DNA from: Uloborus plumipes
Taxonomy: Eukaryota > Arthropoda > Arachnida > Araneae > Uloboridae
Direction: 5' to 3'
DNA length: 64,000 bases
Assembly: GCA_038373865.1 (NCBI GenBank)
Contig: JAXGGA010002276.1
Location: forward strand, 62,001 to 126,000
Part shown: piece after piece, positions 10,497 to 22,810 of the stretch
How the letters are laid out: every line of letters starts with the position of its first letter
Numbering within the stretch: the stretch's first letter is position 1
Program-made: the position numbers and the translations under genes
The notes under the pieces: generated by a model
Seen by the model: the letters and a program-made list of their open reading frames with translations, nothing else
The model's database searches: none
Told to the model about the DNA's origin: nothing

Positions 10497-11410
10497 ACCT
10501 AAATCAGGGTGTCGTCACTCAGTGTAAATTACCCCTCCCCTCCCCCTAAGTGATGCTACAGAGTTTGATAAGTTGTGCATAACTTAAAATATTGGGTGAA
10601 ATTTCAGAAACGATGCATTTATATTTTTCAAAATTGATAAATATATTTTGGGGGGCCCCTTCCGAAGGATATCACTCATTTCAAACAACCCCCTATCCCC
10701 CAGAGTGGTTTGCATAGATTATACGAAACTGGAAAAATGTGGAATACACATAGGAAAAATGTGGAATACACATACATTTCAGAAATTAAATATTGGTATT
10801 TTTCAAAAGCTCATGATACATTTTGGGTGTCACCCCAGGAAAGGTGTCCCCGGCGCAAATACCCCCCCCCCCTTCCAAGCGTTGCTAAAAGATTTGATAG
10901 ATCATACATAAGTATTGTGCGAAATTTCAGAAAGACAATATTTATATTTTTCAAACGTTAAAAATACATTTCGGGTCCTCCCCCCCCACCCAGAAGGATA
11001 CCACCGGGGGTGGACCGCCCCCTGTAGCAACGCTACTGCATAAATATAATATAAAATATATCAGGATTTAAATATTTATATTTTTCGAACCTCTAAAATG
11101 CGTTTTTTATGTCACCTCCTAATTTCCAGAAAGGTGTCTGCCGGCGCAAATGATCTAGTTCTGATGCTACTGGTTTTGAAAGATTAAATGCATCTGTACA
11201 TGTTGAATAAAAAAATTCAGAATTGAAGAATCTTTCATACACACTTAAAACAATTTTGGTGTCACACTTCACAGGGACGTCACCCGGCTAAAAATCCCTC
11301 CCCCCCAAAAAAACGGGGTTTTTTTACCTCCTCTTTTTTTTCCTTCTTTCTTCTCCCTTTTTTCTCTTTTGGTCCACCCCCCCTCCTTAGCGACGCTACT
11401 GATAAAAGGA
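10497..11410. repeat. Degenerate tandem array, about four units of 200-290 bp
   Basis: Each unit repeats the same themes: GGTGTC(A/G)CC, a poly-C stretch, a word like GCNACGCTAC or GATGCTAC, then TTTGATA...CATA and an ATTTATATTTTTC segment followed by GTCACC or GGGTC. Units start near 10500, 10810, 11000 and 11130. They have diverged a lot and contain several C runs. Similar single units occur near 3415-3490 and 15905-15960. The open frames here are low-complexity shadows. Confidence 0.6.
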
Positions 11411-12260
11411 CTGGGGCTCACAGGAATGCGTCCGCTTTTGGGAGTGTCCATTAAGGGAGGTTTTAAATCGATACTGTTTTGTTAAGCAATAAATATACTT
11501 CTTGTTTCATTCTACAGAGTTATGTCTTTATTATTGTTGTAAAGTTTTTAATAACCCATAAAAAATCCTTTTGTTTCTCTACTGGTACTTCTTGTCACTC
11601 TCCTGGTTTAAAAAAGTTTGCCCCCCCCCCCCCGACCCCCTTTTAGTGGTGTAGCATATTTAAAGTGAGTTACCTCTATTTTTCACTTAATAAGTTCTTA
11701 AAATAAAGTGTAAATATAATTTTAGCATTTTTATTTCTATGGAATTTGTGACTTTAAAATATCAAGTTTTTAGAGAATCACCCTCTTTCTTAAATTTGAG
11801 GATTTAACTAAAATTTCTGCAGCAATTAGTTTTCCTGTGGTGCGGAAAACGCTAAACCAAATGAACAATTTGAATGAAATACGAAATCATGTGGCGCTTT
11901 TAAATGGGAAGACCAACACAGATATTACAAAAATAAAAAATCAAGCGTGAGCTTTGTTTGTAGAATTTTCTAAATCGTTTTTCCTCATTTCGTATGGAAA
12001 TGGAGTGTTTGCTCGGTGGCACAAATGATCCGTCAAAACTCACCCCCCCCCCCCCCCCCCATCAGAGTTCTTTCCGTGTCGTAACTCAAGTTGACGAGAG
12101 CGCCTCCACCCTAAAAATAACCTTGGACGTGTGTCAAAACGTATTCTAACGCAACCAAAAGTCCCCTAAAAATATATCACGGGTGTCAAAAGGGGCTCGC
12201 GCATTAAAAAAGCGGGTTCAGTCACCAAACAAAAACACTTCTCCCTTTAACTTGTTTAAC
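11411..12260. other. AT-rich DNA with poly-C tracts, no gene seen
   Basis: Two long C runs (about 11620-11633 and 12043-12060) in otherwise unremarkable sequence. No domain, RNA gene or paired repeat recognised. Confidence 0.5.
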
Positions 12261-12480
12261 TAATCCGCATTGTTAAAGGTCAGCGGTTAATTTGACTGGC
12301 CGTGTACTCGGGCAGTTGGAGACAACTACCCGCCTGTTGGCATGGCAACTGAAGGTAGCCTCGGACAACACTCCTCCCAAGGTCGCGCTCGTGCAAGGCC
12401 GAAGGAATGAGTGGCCCACTTAATGAGCACTCGCAAATTAACCCTCCCCCGTGGGAGGGGGATGAGACAATGTTAACCCA
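12261..12480. promoter_or_regulatory. GC-richer island with an RFX X-box-like palindrome
   Basis: Distinctly richer in G+C than its surroundings. GTTGGCATGGCAAC at 12336-12349 matches the RFX-family X-box palindrome (GTTGCCATGGCAAC) with one mismatch. The rest shows no transposon ends or homology within the window. I infer possible host regulatory DNA, perhaps of a ciliary-type gene, but no exon is visible nearby. Confidence 0.35.
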
Positions 12481-13222
12481 AAATGTTTCTTACAAACTAT
12501 TTTTCACTGCTACAACTTTTCAGAACAACAACTCCAGACGTTTTTACATGTTGAAAATATGGAGGATTCAGAATACAAGTGGACCAAGTCTACAAAAAGC
12601 TTCTTTGTGCTACAGAGGTTTTAAGTTTCATTTCATTGCGGTGGCTTACTGGTTAACATTGTTTAAGTTATAAATATATTGAATGGTATCGAAACTAGGA
12701 CTTAATTCATTATTGCACTGAAATTTTGCATAGTTAGTGCAATCTATGTATATAAAACGCTTATGCTTGGTGCAAAATGAGACTTTGTTTCTTCTGTTGG
12801 GTACGATCAGCGTCAAGCGATTTGCTTACTTGGCAAGGCACAGACCTTCGTCTCCTCTCCGTGAAAGCGGTCAGTTTCTTAAATAAAATGTAATAGATTA
12901 GCTTACTTTAGGCGTTTTAGGCATCCGTCGCTAATCGACAATTTCGCTGTCTACCTTATTTGCTCACTCGCTTCTAGCGTTTGATATTCACATTTATTAT
13001 AAACGCTTATAACGCTTACATGAATAAAATGAGCTTTCAATTGTTTCTTTCCTTTGGATAAAATCAGTTTATTTACAAATCTCGATCAAGCGTCTAGGCG
13101 TAAATTGTCACTTTCGATGAACCTCTATTTGTTTCTTTACGTTGGCAACGATCCGCTTATTTACGAGCCCTGTTTACGTTCTTGCCTATACTACGCGGCA
13201 AGGTTTCTTGACACTGGCGTCG

Positions 13223-13345
13223 TGACGTCAGCGTGACGTCAGCCAATGAAAAACGAGCTAGATAAAACGTCACAGCCTACTTATCGAATTAGAGGATATC
13301 CTTAACTTCTTCGGAGCTCTTATTGGCTCCGCGCGTAGTGACGTT
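13223..13345. promoter_or_regulatory. Paired CRE sites with CCAAT boxes
   Basis: Two perfect TGACGTCA octamers (13223-13230 and 13234-13241) lie 11 bp apart, followed by CCAAT at 13243-13247. Half-sites follow: ACGTCAC near 13268, inverse CCAAT (ATTGG) near 13323, and TGACG near 13339. The surrounding 12.8-13.4 kb is CpG-containing and lacks transposon features. TGACGTCA is the consensus site of CREB/ATF factors. A promoter is an inference; no transcript start or downstream exon was recognised. Confidence 0.4.
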
Positions 13346-15839
13346 TAGTGTCAAGTTAAGTTGCTTTCTGGTATACTCGCTTTGCTTGTTTGCTTTTATG
13401 TGTGATACAGGAGCTTTCTAATGCATGAATCATAATAAATTAATAAATAAACAGGAGATTTCTAATGTATGAATCATTCTTTTAATCTCAATTCAGATTT
13501 CCTCAGATTTTATAATCGTTCCAGTTTGAAGATGTTGATAGTACTTTCGTTAATGTATTTCAAGTAGTACCCGAAATGCACGACCTTTTAATAAGCCATG
13601 CATACTATAGTGACGGCTCATGTGGATTCACTAACTTTATAAGAAAACTATTCTTAAGTAAAACATAATACTCATATATGAAATGAGTGAACTTTTGCCA
13701 TGGAGAGAAGAAAGAAATGACATCTGATTTCCATTAAAACTAAAATGTATTGTGGCTTGATAAAGTACATAAGTTTCTCATGAAGAGGATTTTTTTTTTT
13801 TGCATTTTAAAGGGCATCAGAACATTCTAAACGAAATAAATGGACGTATTTCATTAGATATACTTATTTGTAGTTACAACAAATTTCCTTAAAACTTTTT
13901 GCCTGATCTCCACCATTGAATAAGAAGAGATAGTTCTCTGACATCATCTTTAAACTAAATAGGTTGTTTCAGTTCTACTGAAATGATAAGTTTTATCGCA
14001 GGTAGCCCGTTATGTTTTCCCACATCATGGGTGGAGAAAATTTAAAAAAGCAACTTTTACTTGAACAATTAAATATAATCATTCATACTGGAATACTATA
14101 TACTTCACAATAATTATGGAAGCGCTTCAGCAAATAACTCATAAACATACTTTCAAGAAAAGGAAACACGGAAGAAATGATTAAGTCTTTCTAATTTTAA
14201 AATAAATCTTTTCATTTATAAAATTTCACCGCAATTCAAGTTATTTTAGTGACAAAAATATGTATAAGGCACTGATTAAAATTTGTGTTAAATGTTAAAT
14301 AAAAGACACTTCAACATGCTCCGTAAAAAAATTGAGCAAGTTAGGGACATTCCTTTTTGTTCAAACTAGCATCTGAAAAAGTGGAAAAAACGAAAATTTC
14401 GATAAATTTCAAATTTTTTAAGTACGATTTCATCATTAACAAATTTGACACCAATTATTAACTTAGCCCAGGTAGTTTGTAATCGATAGTTTTACGCTCT
14501 GTATTGCTTTTTTCTCTTATTTTTTCATTAAAAGAGCTAGCAAAGTAGTTATAAATCTGAAGTAAATTGAAGAGATTTCAATCTTTGTTAATACCTCAGA
14601 CTTAATGAAAGCTGAAAATAAATTTAATTTCAGCCTTTCTGATGGCGATTTTCCCCGAGAATTTGAAAATATTTATTTTTTAAAAGCATGTTTATAACTT
14701 ACGGAGTTATTGAGTCACAAATTGGCTGTCATGAACTCTGAAAATTTACGTAAGCTTTCATTTCTGATGTCAATAGCAAAGTAGCAAACAGTTTTTAAAC
14801 TTTCATACTTCGCATTTCCTCATAGATATGCATGATTTACCCAAATAAAAAAATTCATTGAGATCTGTGACATGTGTGCCACAGCCGATTTGCTTATTTC
14901 ACGTGGAATGACACAAATACGGAAATCCCGATACATCTTTTGTTCTTAGTTTTTCCTATCAAGTTTAAAAAACATACAGAAACATAAAACGAATTTTCTT
15001 TGCTCTTTGTTTTATTTTCTGTTCAGGCAAAAACTTCGGACTGCGTTCCGATGGCGCCAAAATTACCGAAGTCATCTTTTTCTTTTTTTATACATATAAC
15101 TGCTTGACTGTTTATTATTGTTTCAGAATATTTTGCAACATTTGGAATTGTAAGGCGTCTTTATAAAAGTGTTTCTTTCATTTGACGCGGAAAAAAATAT
15201 ACAAAATACCTAGTGCCTTTGCAACGAATTTATTTTATGGTAAAGATGTAGCTTAAAACTAAGTCTAAATCTTCAGCTTTATAGTGTAAGATAAGTTAGT
15301 AAGGATATGACTTAAATCCACTCTAATATTATGCTGTTTTAAGCAAGGCAAAGTTGGTTTAATTTTTAATATTTTTATGTCTTCTTCATAGTCTGAAACC
15401 AAATAATATTTTTTATGGTCCTTTTATTATTTCAATCATTCCCTGTTTCATATTATCCAACATTTTAATTAATTTTCTTAAAATTATGGCCTGGTTCAAA
15501 ATATATTCTTTGGCTGAAAAACTTGTTTGCGAATAAATTGTTAGGTGAGCTACACGGATGAAAGCTTGATGTTACTAACGAACTCAACTTTATGTTTACG
15601 ATGCTATTTGTGTGAAAATATTGAACTTGTGTAACGTAAATTTCGAAGGGTAATATGGTTGGTTTTCATTCTATGTTCAGAAAAGGGACATTTCTCAGTT
15701 TTAGAGGTGGATATTCTAAGTCCACTCCCCCCCCCCCCGAAAGAAATCCTTAGAAAGAAAGAAATTGAAAAGCAATAGGAAAAATTGTTTTACCAAAAAA
15801 GGAGCACATAAGTGTCTGAAGCAAGTTCTATACATAACG
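13346..15839. other. AT-rich DNA, no gene seen
   Basis: About 2.5 kb with no open frame above 60 codons, no recognisable terminal repeats and no tandem structure apart from a C run near 15727-15738. It could be intron or intergenic host DNA. Confidence 0.5.
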
Positions 15840-15846
15840 CGTTCCT

Positions 15847-15881
<35 letters not shown>

Positions 15882-15960
15882 TAAAAAAAACATTAATTTT
15901 TATGGTTGGTGTGGGGGGAGTGAGGAAGGTGACACCATGAATTACCGCCCCGGGTGACAT
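15840..15960. repeat. Poly-T tract followed by a GGTGACACC repeat unit
   Basis: About 29 T residues near 15850-15878, then GGTGTGGGGGGAGTGAGG and GGTGACACCATGAATTACCG. The second part resembles one unit of the 10.5-11.4 kb array and the unit near 3440. The T tract could be a reverse-oriented retroposon tail. Confidence 0.45.
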
Positions 15961-17506
15961 TTTTGCATATATATATATTATTTCGTGTGTGTGTTCATAA
16001 CAGTCTTTAAACAGAATTTTTATAAAAATGTTCTAGGCTTGCAGTTAATGATCTTTTTTAAGGACATGACCAATATCACTGCAGTTTAATAAGTAGTTTG
16101 TAGTCCGTTGACGAGTCCGTGACGTCAACGTCGCTTTTCAACAAATACTCTGTGAGTATTTGTTGAATCAAGGTGCATTAATGATGCGTTTATTACTTTT
16201 TGAGCAGATAAATTGTGTCAGCATTGAATACTTTGTTACTTTCTCTAACCGAAGTGTCTTCTTTTATAAATAGAGTAAAATAAATTCGAAATGACTTTCT
16301 TTTTCGATCGTTTACTCGACAGAAACAGAACTGGTTTTTTCTTTGACGTATGTGAACGCCTTAAATTTAATTTATGCTGAGTTCTGTGCTGACCATTCAT
16401 TTTCTAATTTTGTCATGTCTGCTTGCATATTGCAATGATTTCAGGCGTAACTTTATTTTATGGGCCCAGTATCGGAGTAATATGATAAAGGACTGCACAT
16501 TTCTGCTAACTTTGTTCGCTTTTGCTTAAGCTCTATTTTTTAACTTTCCCTTTTCTTTTTATTTTACATGGCCCAAATTTTATTAAATTAAAGAAAAACC
16601 TCTATGTGAAGAGAAATTAAAGTGACTTTTACTGGATTTTCGAAGGGTGTTTGTAAACGAGGCAGAGGGAAGGGGAGAGAGCGACGTTTTCGTTTAAAAT
16701 TTTTAGCTAAAATAATCGAATTCGCAGTGTGCTGACACGGGGAGGATGTGCCCGAAGTATACCGTAGCAATCGGAGGCGGATTGATGATCGAGCCGTGGC
16801 GAACGGGGGTTGGCGAGCGAGTCCTTTAGTATTTATTCGGGATGCACCGATTAATCGGACATAATCTTCCAGTTACCAGAAAATGAAAAGTCCGTAAAAT
16901 TTTGACGATTAATTCGCAAAAATAAATAAATAAATAAAAAAATAAATTTTGAAAAATAAATATTTTAAAGTAAACATTTATATCTTAAGTATACTTGTCA
17001 AAAAACTATAAAGGAAAAGTCATTAATGATAGCAGGAAGCGATACAATTTTAAACTTCTAAGCTGGAGATGCACTGATTAATCGGCAAAGTGTCCCAAAG
17101 AAGCCAGATTTTAATAGTCAAAGCAGCATAGCATATGCTCATGGGGTCTTTTCTGAAGTAATAGAATTATAATCCATCTAGGCGATTCAAATTTTAATAA
17201 TTTTCATCAGAGAAAGTAACATTCATTTTTTTGTCACTATGATACATGTGCTGCTTTTCACATTAAAATTTGGCTTATTTGGGAAGCTATTCCCGAAAAG
17301 GTTCAAGCACAATTCTTTGTTTTTTTTTTTTAATGCATCTCGATTCAGTTGTTCATCTACTTATGCAGTCACGTGCTGTTTTTGACTTAAGTTGAAGTTT
17401 TGAAGGATTAAGGGGCGAATTGTCAGTTCGAGCCGTTTTTTCAATTCCTTCCTCCTTAAGAAATATAGTTTTTCTTGGAATTTTTGATCAATACGTATGT
17501 CTAATA
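15961..17506. other. Noncoding stretch with small palindrome and GCACCGATTAATCGG-type motifs
   Basis: Contains a TGACGTCA site at 16120-16127, a hairpin TTCAACAAATACTC/GAGTATTTGTTGAA (about 16137-16167), and two direct copies of GATGCAC(C/T)GATTAATCGG near 16843 and 17070. The last motif resembles hAT-type transposon ends, but both copies point the same way and no 8-bp duplication was found. No coding region recognised. Confidence 0.4.
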
Positions 17507-18139
17507 GGGTGGGGCGAAAAATAAAAAGTTTTTCAGATCAACTTCTAATAGTTGCCAAAAGTTGTCTTTGGTGATAGTTAGCTTTTGTGCAAATTTGAGA
17601 AAAATCGTTTAATATCTTCAGGGGGCGCTGCGATCGCAAAGTTTTACCATAGCTTTAGTATGGATTCTAGGGTTAAAATATCAAAAAGAATGCCTTTAGC
17701 TAGTCTCTTTGCGTTTTTTTTACTCAAAAGATGTTTCCATGCATTAAAAGCATACGAAATGACTCACAAACATTATTTTATATGATATATTTATATTTTA
17801 AAAAAATCACTTTTTTCACGTTTTTGTTTCATTTTAAATGCTTGAAATATAAATATATCATATAAAATAATTTTTTGTGAGTTATTTCATATGCTTTGAA
17901 TGCATGAATATATCTTACGAGTAAAAAAAAATGCAATGAGATTAGCTAACGGTATTGTTTTTCATATTTTAACCATAAAATCCCGATAAAAGCTATGATA
18001 AAACTTTGCGATCGCAGCGCCCCCTGAAGATATTAACCGATTTTTCTCAAATTTTGCACAAAAGCTAACTATCACCAAAGACAACTTTTGGCAACTATTA
18101 GAAGTTGATCTGAAAAACTTTTTATTTTTCGCCCCACCC
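17507..18139. mobile_element. Palindromic GGGTG-ended TA-flanked MITE
   Basis: TA lies at 17505-17506 and 18140-18141. The left end GGGTGGGGCGAAAAATAAAA is mirrored exactly at the right. The two arms (about 295 bp each) match along most of their length around a short AT-rich centre near 17800-17850, so the element can fold on itself. TA duplication suggests the Tc1/mariner supergroup. No transposase. The 66-codon open frame on the left arm is incidental. Confidence 0.82.
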
Positions 18140-18667
18140 TAATGTCTAAATTGGCTCTCCATGAAATAAAAAACAATGGACTACCATACTAGGACCGATT
18201 TAAAAGACTAAAAATTAACAAAGTGCGTTCACTTATTTCGGTTTTCAAACTTGTTTATCTTCTTTACACGAGAACTACAGAGATTTTAAGATTTTGATTA
18301 TTCATTGAGAGCTCTCTGCGCTTTAGTTGAAGAAAAAAGTCACGCCTTACCTCCACCAATCACATTTCAAGGGATAATTGCATAAAACCTGACTTTTGTC
18401 TAAACTTTTGCAGCAATGAAAAAAAATGTCGTTTGCGATTTCCGATTTTCCTTTCGGTTATATTTTTCAAAACTCCAGACACGTATTTGGGACCATATTA
18501 TCTACCTGCAGTAGAAATTTGAAAGCATTTTCCCGAGTATTTTTCTTTTTATTCATATATTTGCATTTTGTCTCAACTTTTGCATCGCAGTGTAGTACGA
18601 AAGTGTAGTGAGTAAAAACAAAACTAATGTTTCAAGGAACGAAACATTGTGTTGTCAATGACTAATT
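18140..18667. other. AT-rich DNA, no gene seen
   Basis: No recognisable domain, RNA or repeat pair. Confidence 0.5.
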
Positions 18668-20116
18668 TTACCCCCTAGCATTGGGTAAAATGGGTCACTA
18701 GTGGGGTAAAATGAGTCATCGTTTAAAGTATTTGATTTCACGATTTATTAAATAGTAGTTTGATACTTTTGTTTATTAATGAGGTAACAATTAGTATATA
18801 AACATTTTTAGAAAGCAATATTGTCCTCTTGATTCATCTCAGGGCCAAGAATGTCTAACACTGTTTACGGTGCATCATCCTTCCAAACATCATCTCTCTC
18901 CAGGAACAAAAAACTTTCACTGTATTTTTGTTTCATTGCACGTTATTCTACAATGTGGGGAAGAATGATGGCATGAAAATATACTTTTTTGACATTTTCC
19001 TCAAAAGACTTAATTTGTTCCCACTTTTAAAGGTTGATATCAATACACTTTGATTCAGTTATGAATTTCTTTTAAAGAAAAGGTTTATTTATTATTTATT
19101 TAGTTTTACGTCTGTGTGTCAGTTTAATTGATTTTTCATCTCTTTAGGATTTTTCAAATTGCAATCTTTTCAATATTGTCAAGCTTGTTAAAATTTCACA
19201 AATTTCTTTCTGCGTGTGTGTAGTGTTCTCTTTTGTTAACTTTTAAAGTTTCTTCCTTACTTTTGGTTATTGGTGTATAGGGGAAAGTGTGCTTATAATA
19301 GAAGTTTTAATATGCATAAAAATAAAGCACATGCTTGACTCGCTTGTTCTAATATCGGAGAAACGGACTCACTTGCTGTTGAGATCTTAGATGTTGATTC
19401 CGTTCCTTAAATTGCATTATTTGAATTCATCTCTGTGGAATGTTGTTCTATGATTTAGTTTCCCAGGCGTCTCTCTTTGGGGAAAAAATGATACTTTTGC
19501 TTCACTCTCTAACAACATTTCTTGAAGGAAGTTCATTGATCAGAAGCTGTGCTCTTAGCTTTGGAGATTTTGTACTTAATTTAATTATTTTGCACTATAA
19601 GTTCATTTATTTGTGTATCAAAAGAATGACCAAGAAATATATTATTTGTTTTGAATTAGTATGTACATACATGACACCAAAACATGAGTTAATTAGCAAA
19701 AATTATGATTAGCCCTTTCGTACATGCTAAGCCTAACTTAAGGCGAAAAAGGACCCATTTTACCTCACGCTTGTTTTAATACTATAAAAAATTCAGTTTT
19801 GCTGTTTTTTCTTCAGCATTTTAGGAAGCTATTCCTGAAAATGTGCTCTATGCAGAAGGTTAAAAACTTAATGTGTGTTTTCATTTAATTTGCTTGAAAT
19901 CAAAAGTTTTTATGATGAAAGCAGTCAAGCTTCTTTTAAGAAAAACACTTAATCGCTAGTATCTGTAACTTTAAAGTAGAAGTTACACCTTATTTTGAAT
20001 ATTAAATGTTGCCTGGTGTCAATAATGCACAAAAATGGCAACACAGAAAGAAAATATCTTTTGCATATTTTTTAATGACTTTTCTAATAAAAGTGACCCA
20101 TTTTACCCCACCGGAC
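18668..20116. mobile_element. Putative DNA transposon with iterated GGGTAAAATGGGTCA motif
   Basis: GGGTAAAATGGGTCAC and GGGGTAAAATGAGTCA occur near the left edge. The inverse, GTGACCCATTTTACCCC, lies at the right edge (about 20094-20110), and GGACCCATTTTACCTC near 19750. Opposed, iterated subterminal words fit a class II element. Exact termini and target duplication could not be fixed, and no transposase motifs were found inside. Confidence 0.5.
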
Positions 20117-21123
20117 CCTGTTTAATCATTTTTGGCAGGTGTGAAAAACTGTTCTATGAAATACACATCCTAAATGTTAAATATCTTTTCAAAAAGAGAT
20201 AATATTGATAAAATTGTTGTTATTGGCAGCGACGGAGCGGTCGTATATACTGGAATACAAAGAGGCGTCATTTGAATTCTGGAAACGAAATTGTCAACTA
20301 CATGCGAAAGAGCTTATTCTGCGCCACATTTTCGAACGCCTTGACGATCTCTCTACAAGTGAACCTTAAATTTTTACAGAACCTGTAGGTAAATAAATGA
20401 ACGACAGTGAACACCTTCCGGTTATGTTTTTTTAAAAAGATGTGTTGTACTCTCCCGAAAATATCCAAATATCCAAAGTTTTAAAAGCTGTATCCGGCAC
20501 CAAATGGACTCAAATAAATGGACGTTTCTCTGTAAACTCGTAATTGGCTGTCCAGACCGAGTATTTTTAAAATAAAGAAAGTGTAATAAAGTAATTATCT
20601 CTCTTAATTCAAGTAAAGCATTAATAATTTGTAGCCCAATTGTATTTGGAGCGATAACAGTTTGATTTTTTTTCCTAGAAATAATCTAAGAGCTAAAATT
20701 GGTACATCCAGTCCCATGGTACCAATCCTATAGTTTAACACTTAAAGGCAATATTTCGGAAAACTTATTAACAGTACATAAATTTGGTAATCAATATCGA
20801 GAAATATAATAATGCAACTATTTTTTTTATGAAATAAGTTCTAATTAAGCGTTTCTAAACCTTAATATTGTCAATTGTTATGTAAGTTCTGTCCAGAGAT
20901 TTTTCACAGTCCCCTGTCACAAATTCAAAGCTTCGAGAGAAAAAATCTATTACTCTAGCAAATTTTTTTTGGCATGAAGTTTAACGTAAGCAGTGTAAAT
21001 TTGTCGAAATTGCCGAGAACGGCGTTGAAACGCCACTTTCTTTAGTTTCAGAACCACATTTGTGATGAAAGTATGCATCGTGGTCGTTGCGAAAACAGTC
21101 CTCTGGTAAGTGATTTTACTAAT
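20117..21123. other. AT-rich DNA, no gene seen
   Basis: No domain recognised. The words CACAGTCCCCTGTCA near 20907 and again near 26727 are in the same orientation and hint at an older duplication around the giant inverted repeat. Confidence 0.4.
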
Positions 21124-21231
21124 GAGTCAATCCATGTCAAATCACCCAGGAAAACGGGATTTTGTAACCCATGTCCTAATATTTTGATAAAATTTGGTGT
21201 ATTTAATATTTTTATGGTGGTAAGTAACCAT

Positions 21232-21975
21232 CAGAGACGTGCCGTCTGGGTAGGCAAGGTAGGCAGTGCCTACCCATGAAGAAAACATACAAATTTTTTA
21301 TTTTCATAAAATGACATAAAATGCGCTGATTGGAAAATATTAAGGCATTAAACAGTGAATATAGCAGAAAAAACACGGAAATTTTCATTTTTCTTCCTTA
21401 AAAAAGCATCGACTACCGCTGCTTTTCGACCACTGTATCTATACCATGCGTCGTTTCAGGAAGTGCACGTGCCCTTCACTTTTCTCCCCTAATGTTCGAA
21501 AAGCGGCGAAGAAAGGCTGTCCGAAAAGTGCCTTTGCGGTTTCTTTCTGTTCTCCGCCGAAACTTGACTGCGTCATGCGCAGAACCATGCCTGTGGAGTC
21601 TGTGACGTTTCTACGGTCTAGACGTCTTGACGCCGTCTTTTGTACAGTACTGTTGAATACTTGCAGTTTGCTATCTCTATTTCGTGTTTTTTTTTTTCAT
21701 GAAATATATTAATTTTCAAATGATTAGTGTGTTTATTTGTATCCCGCTTTTTCGTAGGATTAAGTTAAAACTGTATCCAATATGGATATGAGATAGTTTT
21801 TTAATCATATACATATATGCAGGCGAATATTTTTGCATATACGTATATAATTTGTATAATAAGTATCACATTATTTTATTGATTTTTACATTTCATACGT
21901 TTTTAATGATATATATTTATTCCACAAATTTTCGCATCTGCCTACCCTAGGCATTCATTGACGGCACGTGCCTGG
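21232..21975. mobile_element. Non-autonomous hAT element
   Basis: An exact 8-bp duplication GTAACCAT flanks it (21224-21231 and 21976-21983). The ends are CAGAGACGTGCCGTC and GACGGCACGTGCCTG, inverted repeats with the CAG start typical of hAT. The right arm of the giant inverted repeat shows the uninterrupted target. Inner subterminal words also pair (GTAGGCA / TGCCTACC). Length 744 bp. An 88-codon open frame inside shows no recognised domain. Confidence 0.9.
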
Positions 21976-22810
21976 TAACCATGTGAATTTTTTTGCCCAT
22001 ATGTGATCTGGTTTTTGTTTTACAGGCCGTCAAACTTGTCAAAAAATTGCATTTTCTGTCAACCGCAAAGCCTAATCTGCATGTATGCGTATCTATTCAG
22101 TAAATTGTGACGGGTGCAGAAATCTTTCAATATCTCTCAAAATTCTCAGAGATGTTGCTAAAAGTATGAGGATTTAATAAAAAAATACTTGAAAATTATA
22201 TAATGTAATTTTGTGTGAATAAAATTTAAATAAACTACGACAAGCAATTTTTTTCTTGTGCAAAACATGAGTTTACTTAAGTGGCATTTCACGAAAAGGC
22301 GGAGGTCCTATTCAATAATGGAAGCATTCGAAATGAGCCTGAAGGTGTGTTCTATCATTGCAAAGAATAAAATTAGTGGTTTTTTACGTTTTCTCGTTGC
22401 TATTGCGCAATATACACATTTCAGTACCAAAATTTTTGAAAAAAAGTTCTAGTCATTTTCCTAACCTAAATTTCACTGAAAAGCAAACATACCTTTATTT
22501 TTAAGTGTATTTACAGCCCTATTATACTACTTAAAAATCATCTTAATCCTTTATTAAGCAGAAACAAAAGTGAGAAATAATTTATGACTCCCAAATTCAG
22601 TTGTTAAGTTCAGCAAAACATCAGTTGTAGAATAAAGATGTGCAAAACATGAATTTACTTTAGTGGCTTTTTCATGAAGAGGCGGAGGTCATGTTCAATA
22701 ATCGAAGCATTTGAAATAAACCTAAAGGTGTATTCTATCATTGCAAAGAATAAAATTAGTGGCTTTTTTTTATTTTCTTGTTGCTATTGCACAATATACA
22801 CATTTCAGTA

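Noticed and set aside
3414..11038. A single large hAT element with CAGTAGCG ends
   Set aside because: CAGTAGCGT near 3419 and ACGCTACTG near 11030 are inverse, but the flanking 8 bp do not match and the words belong to the tandem-array unit.
22258..22452. 64-codon frame identical in both arms of the giant inverted repeat
   Set aside because: Identity follows from the DNA palindrome; the peptide shows no domain and the related unit at 22640 is not open.
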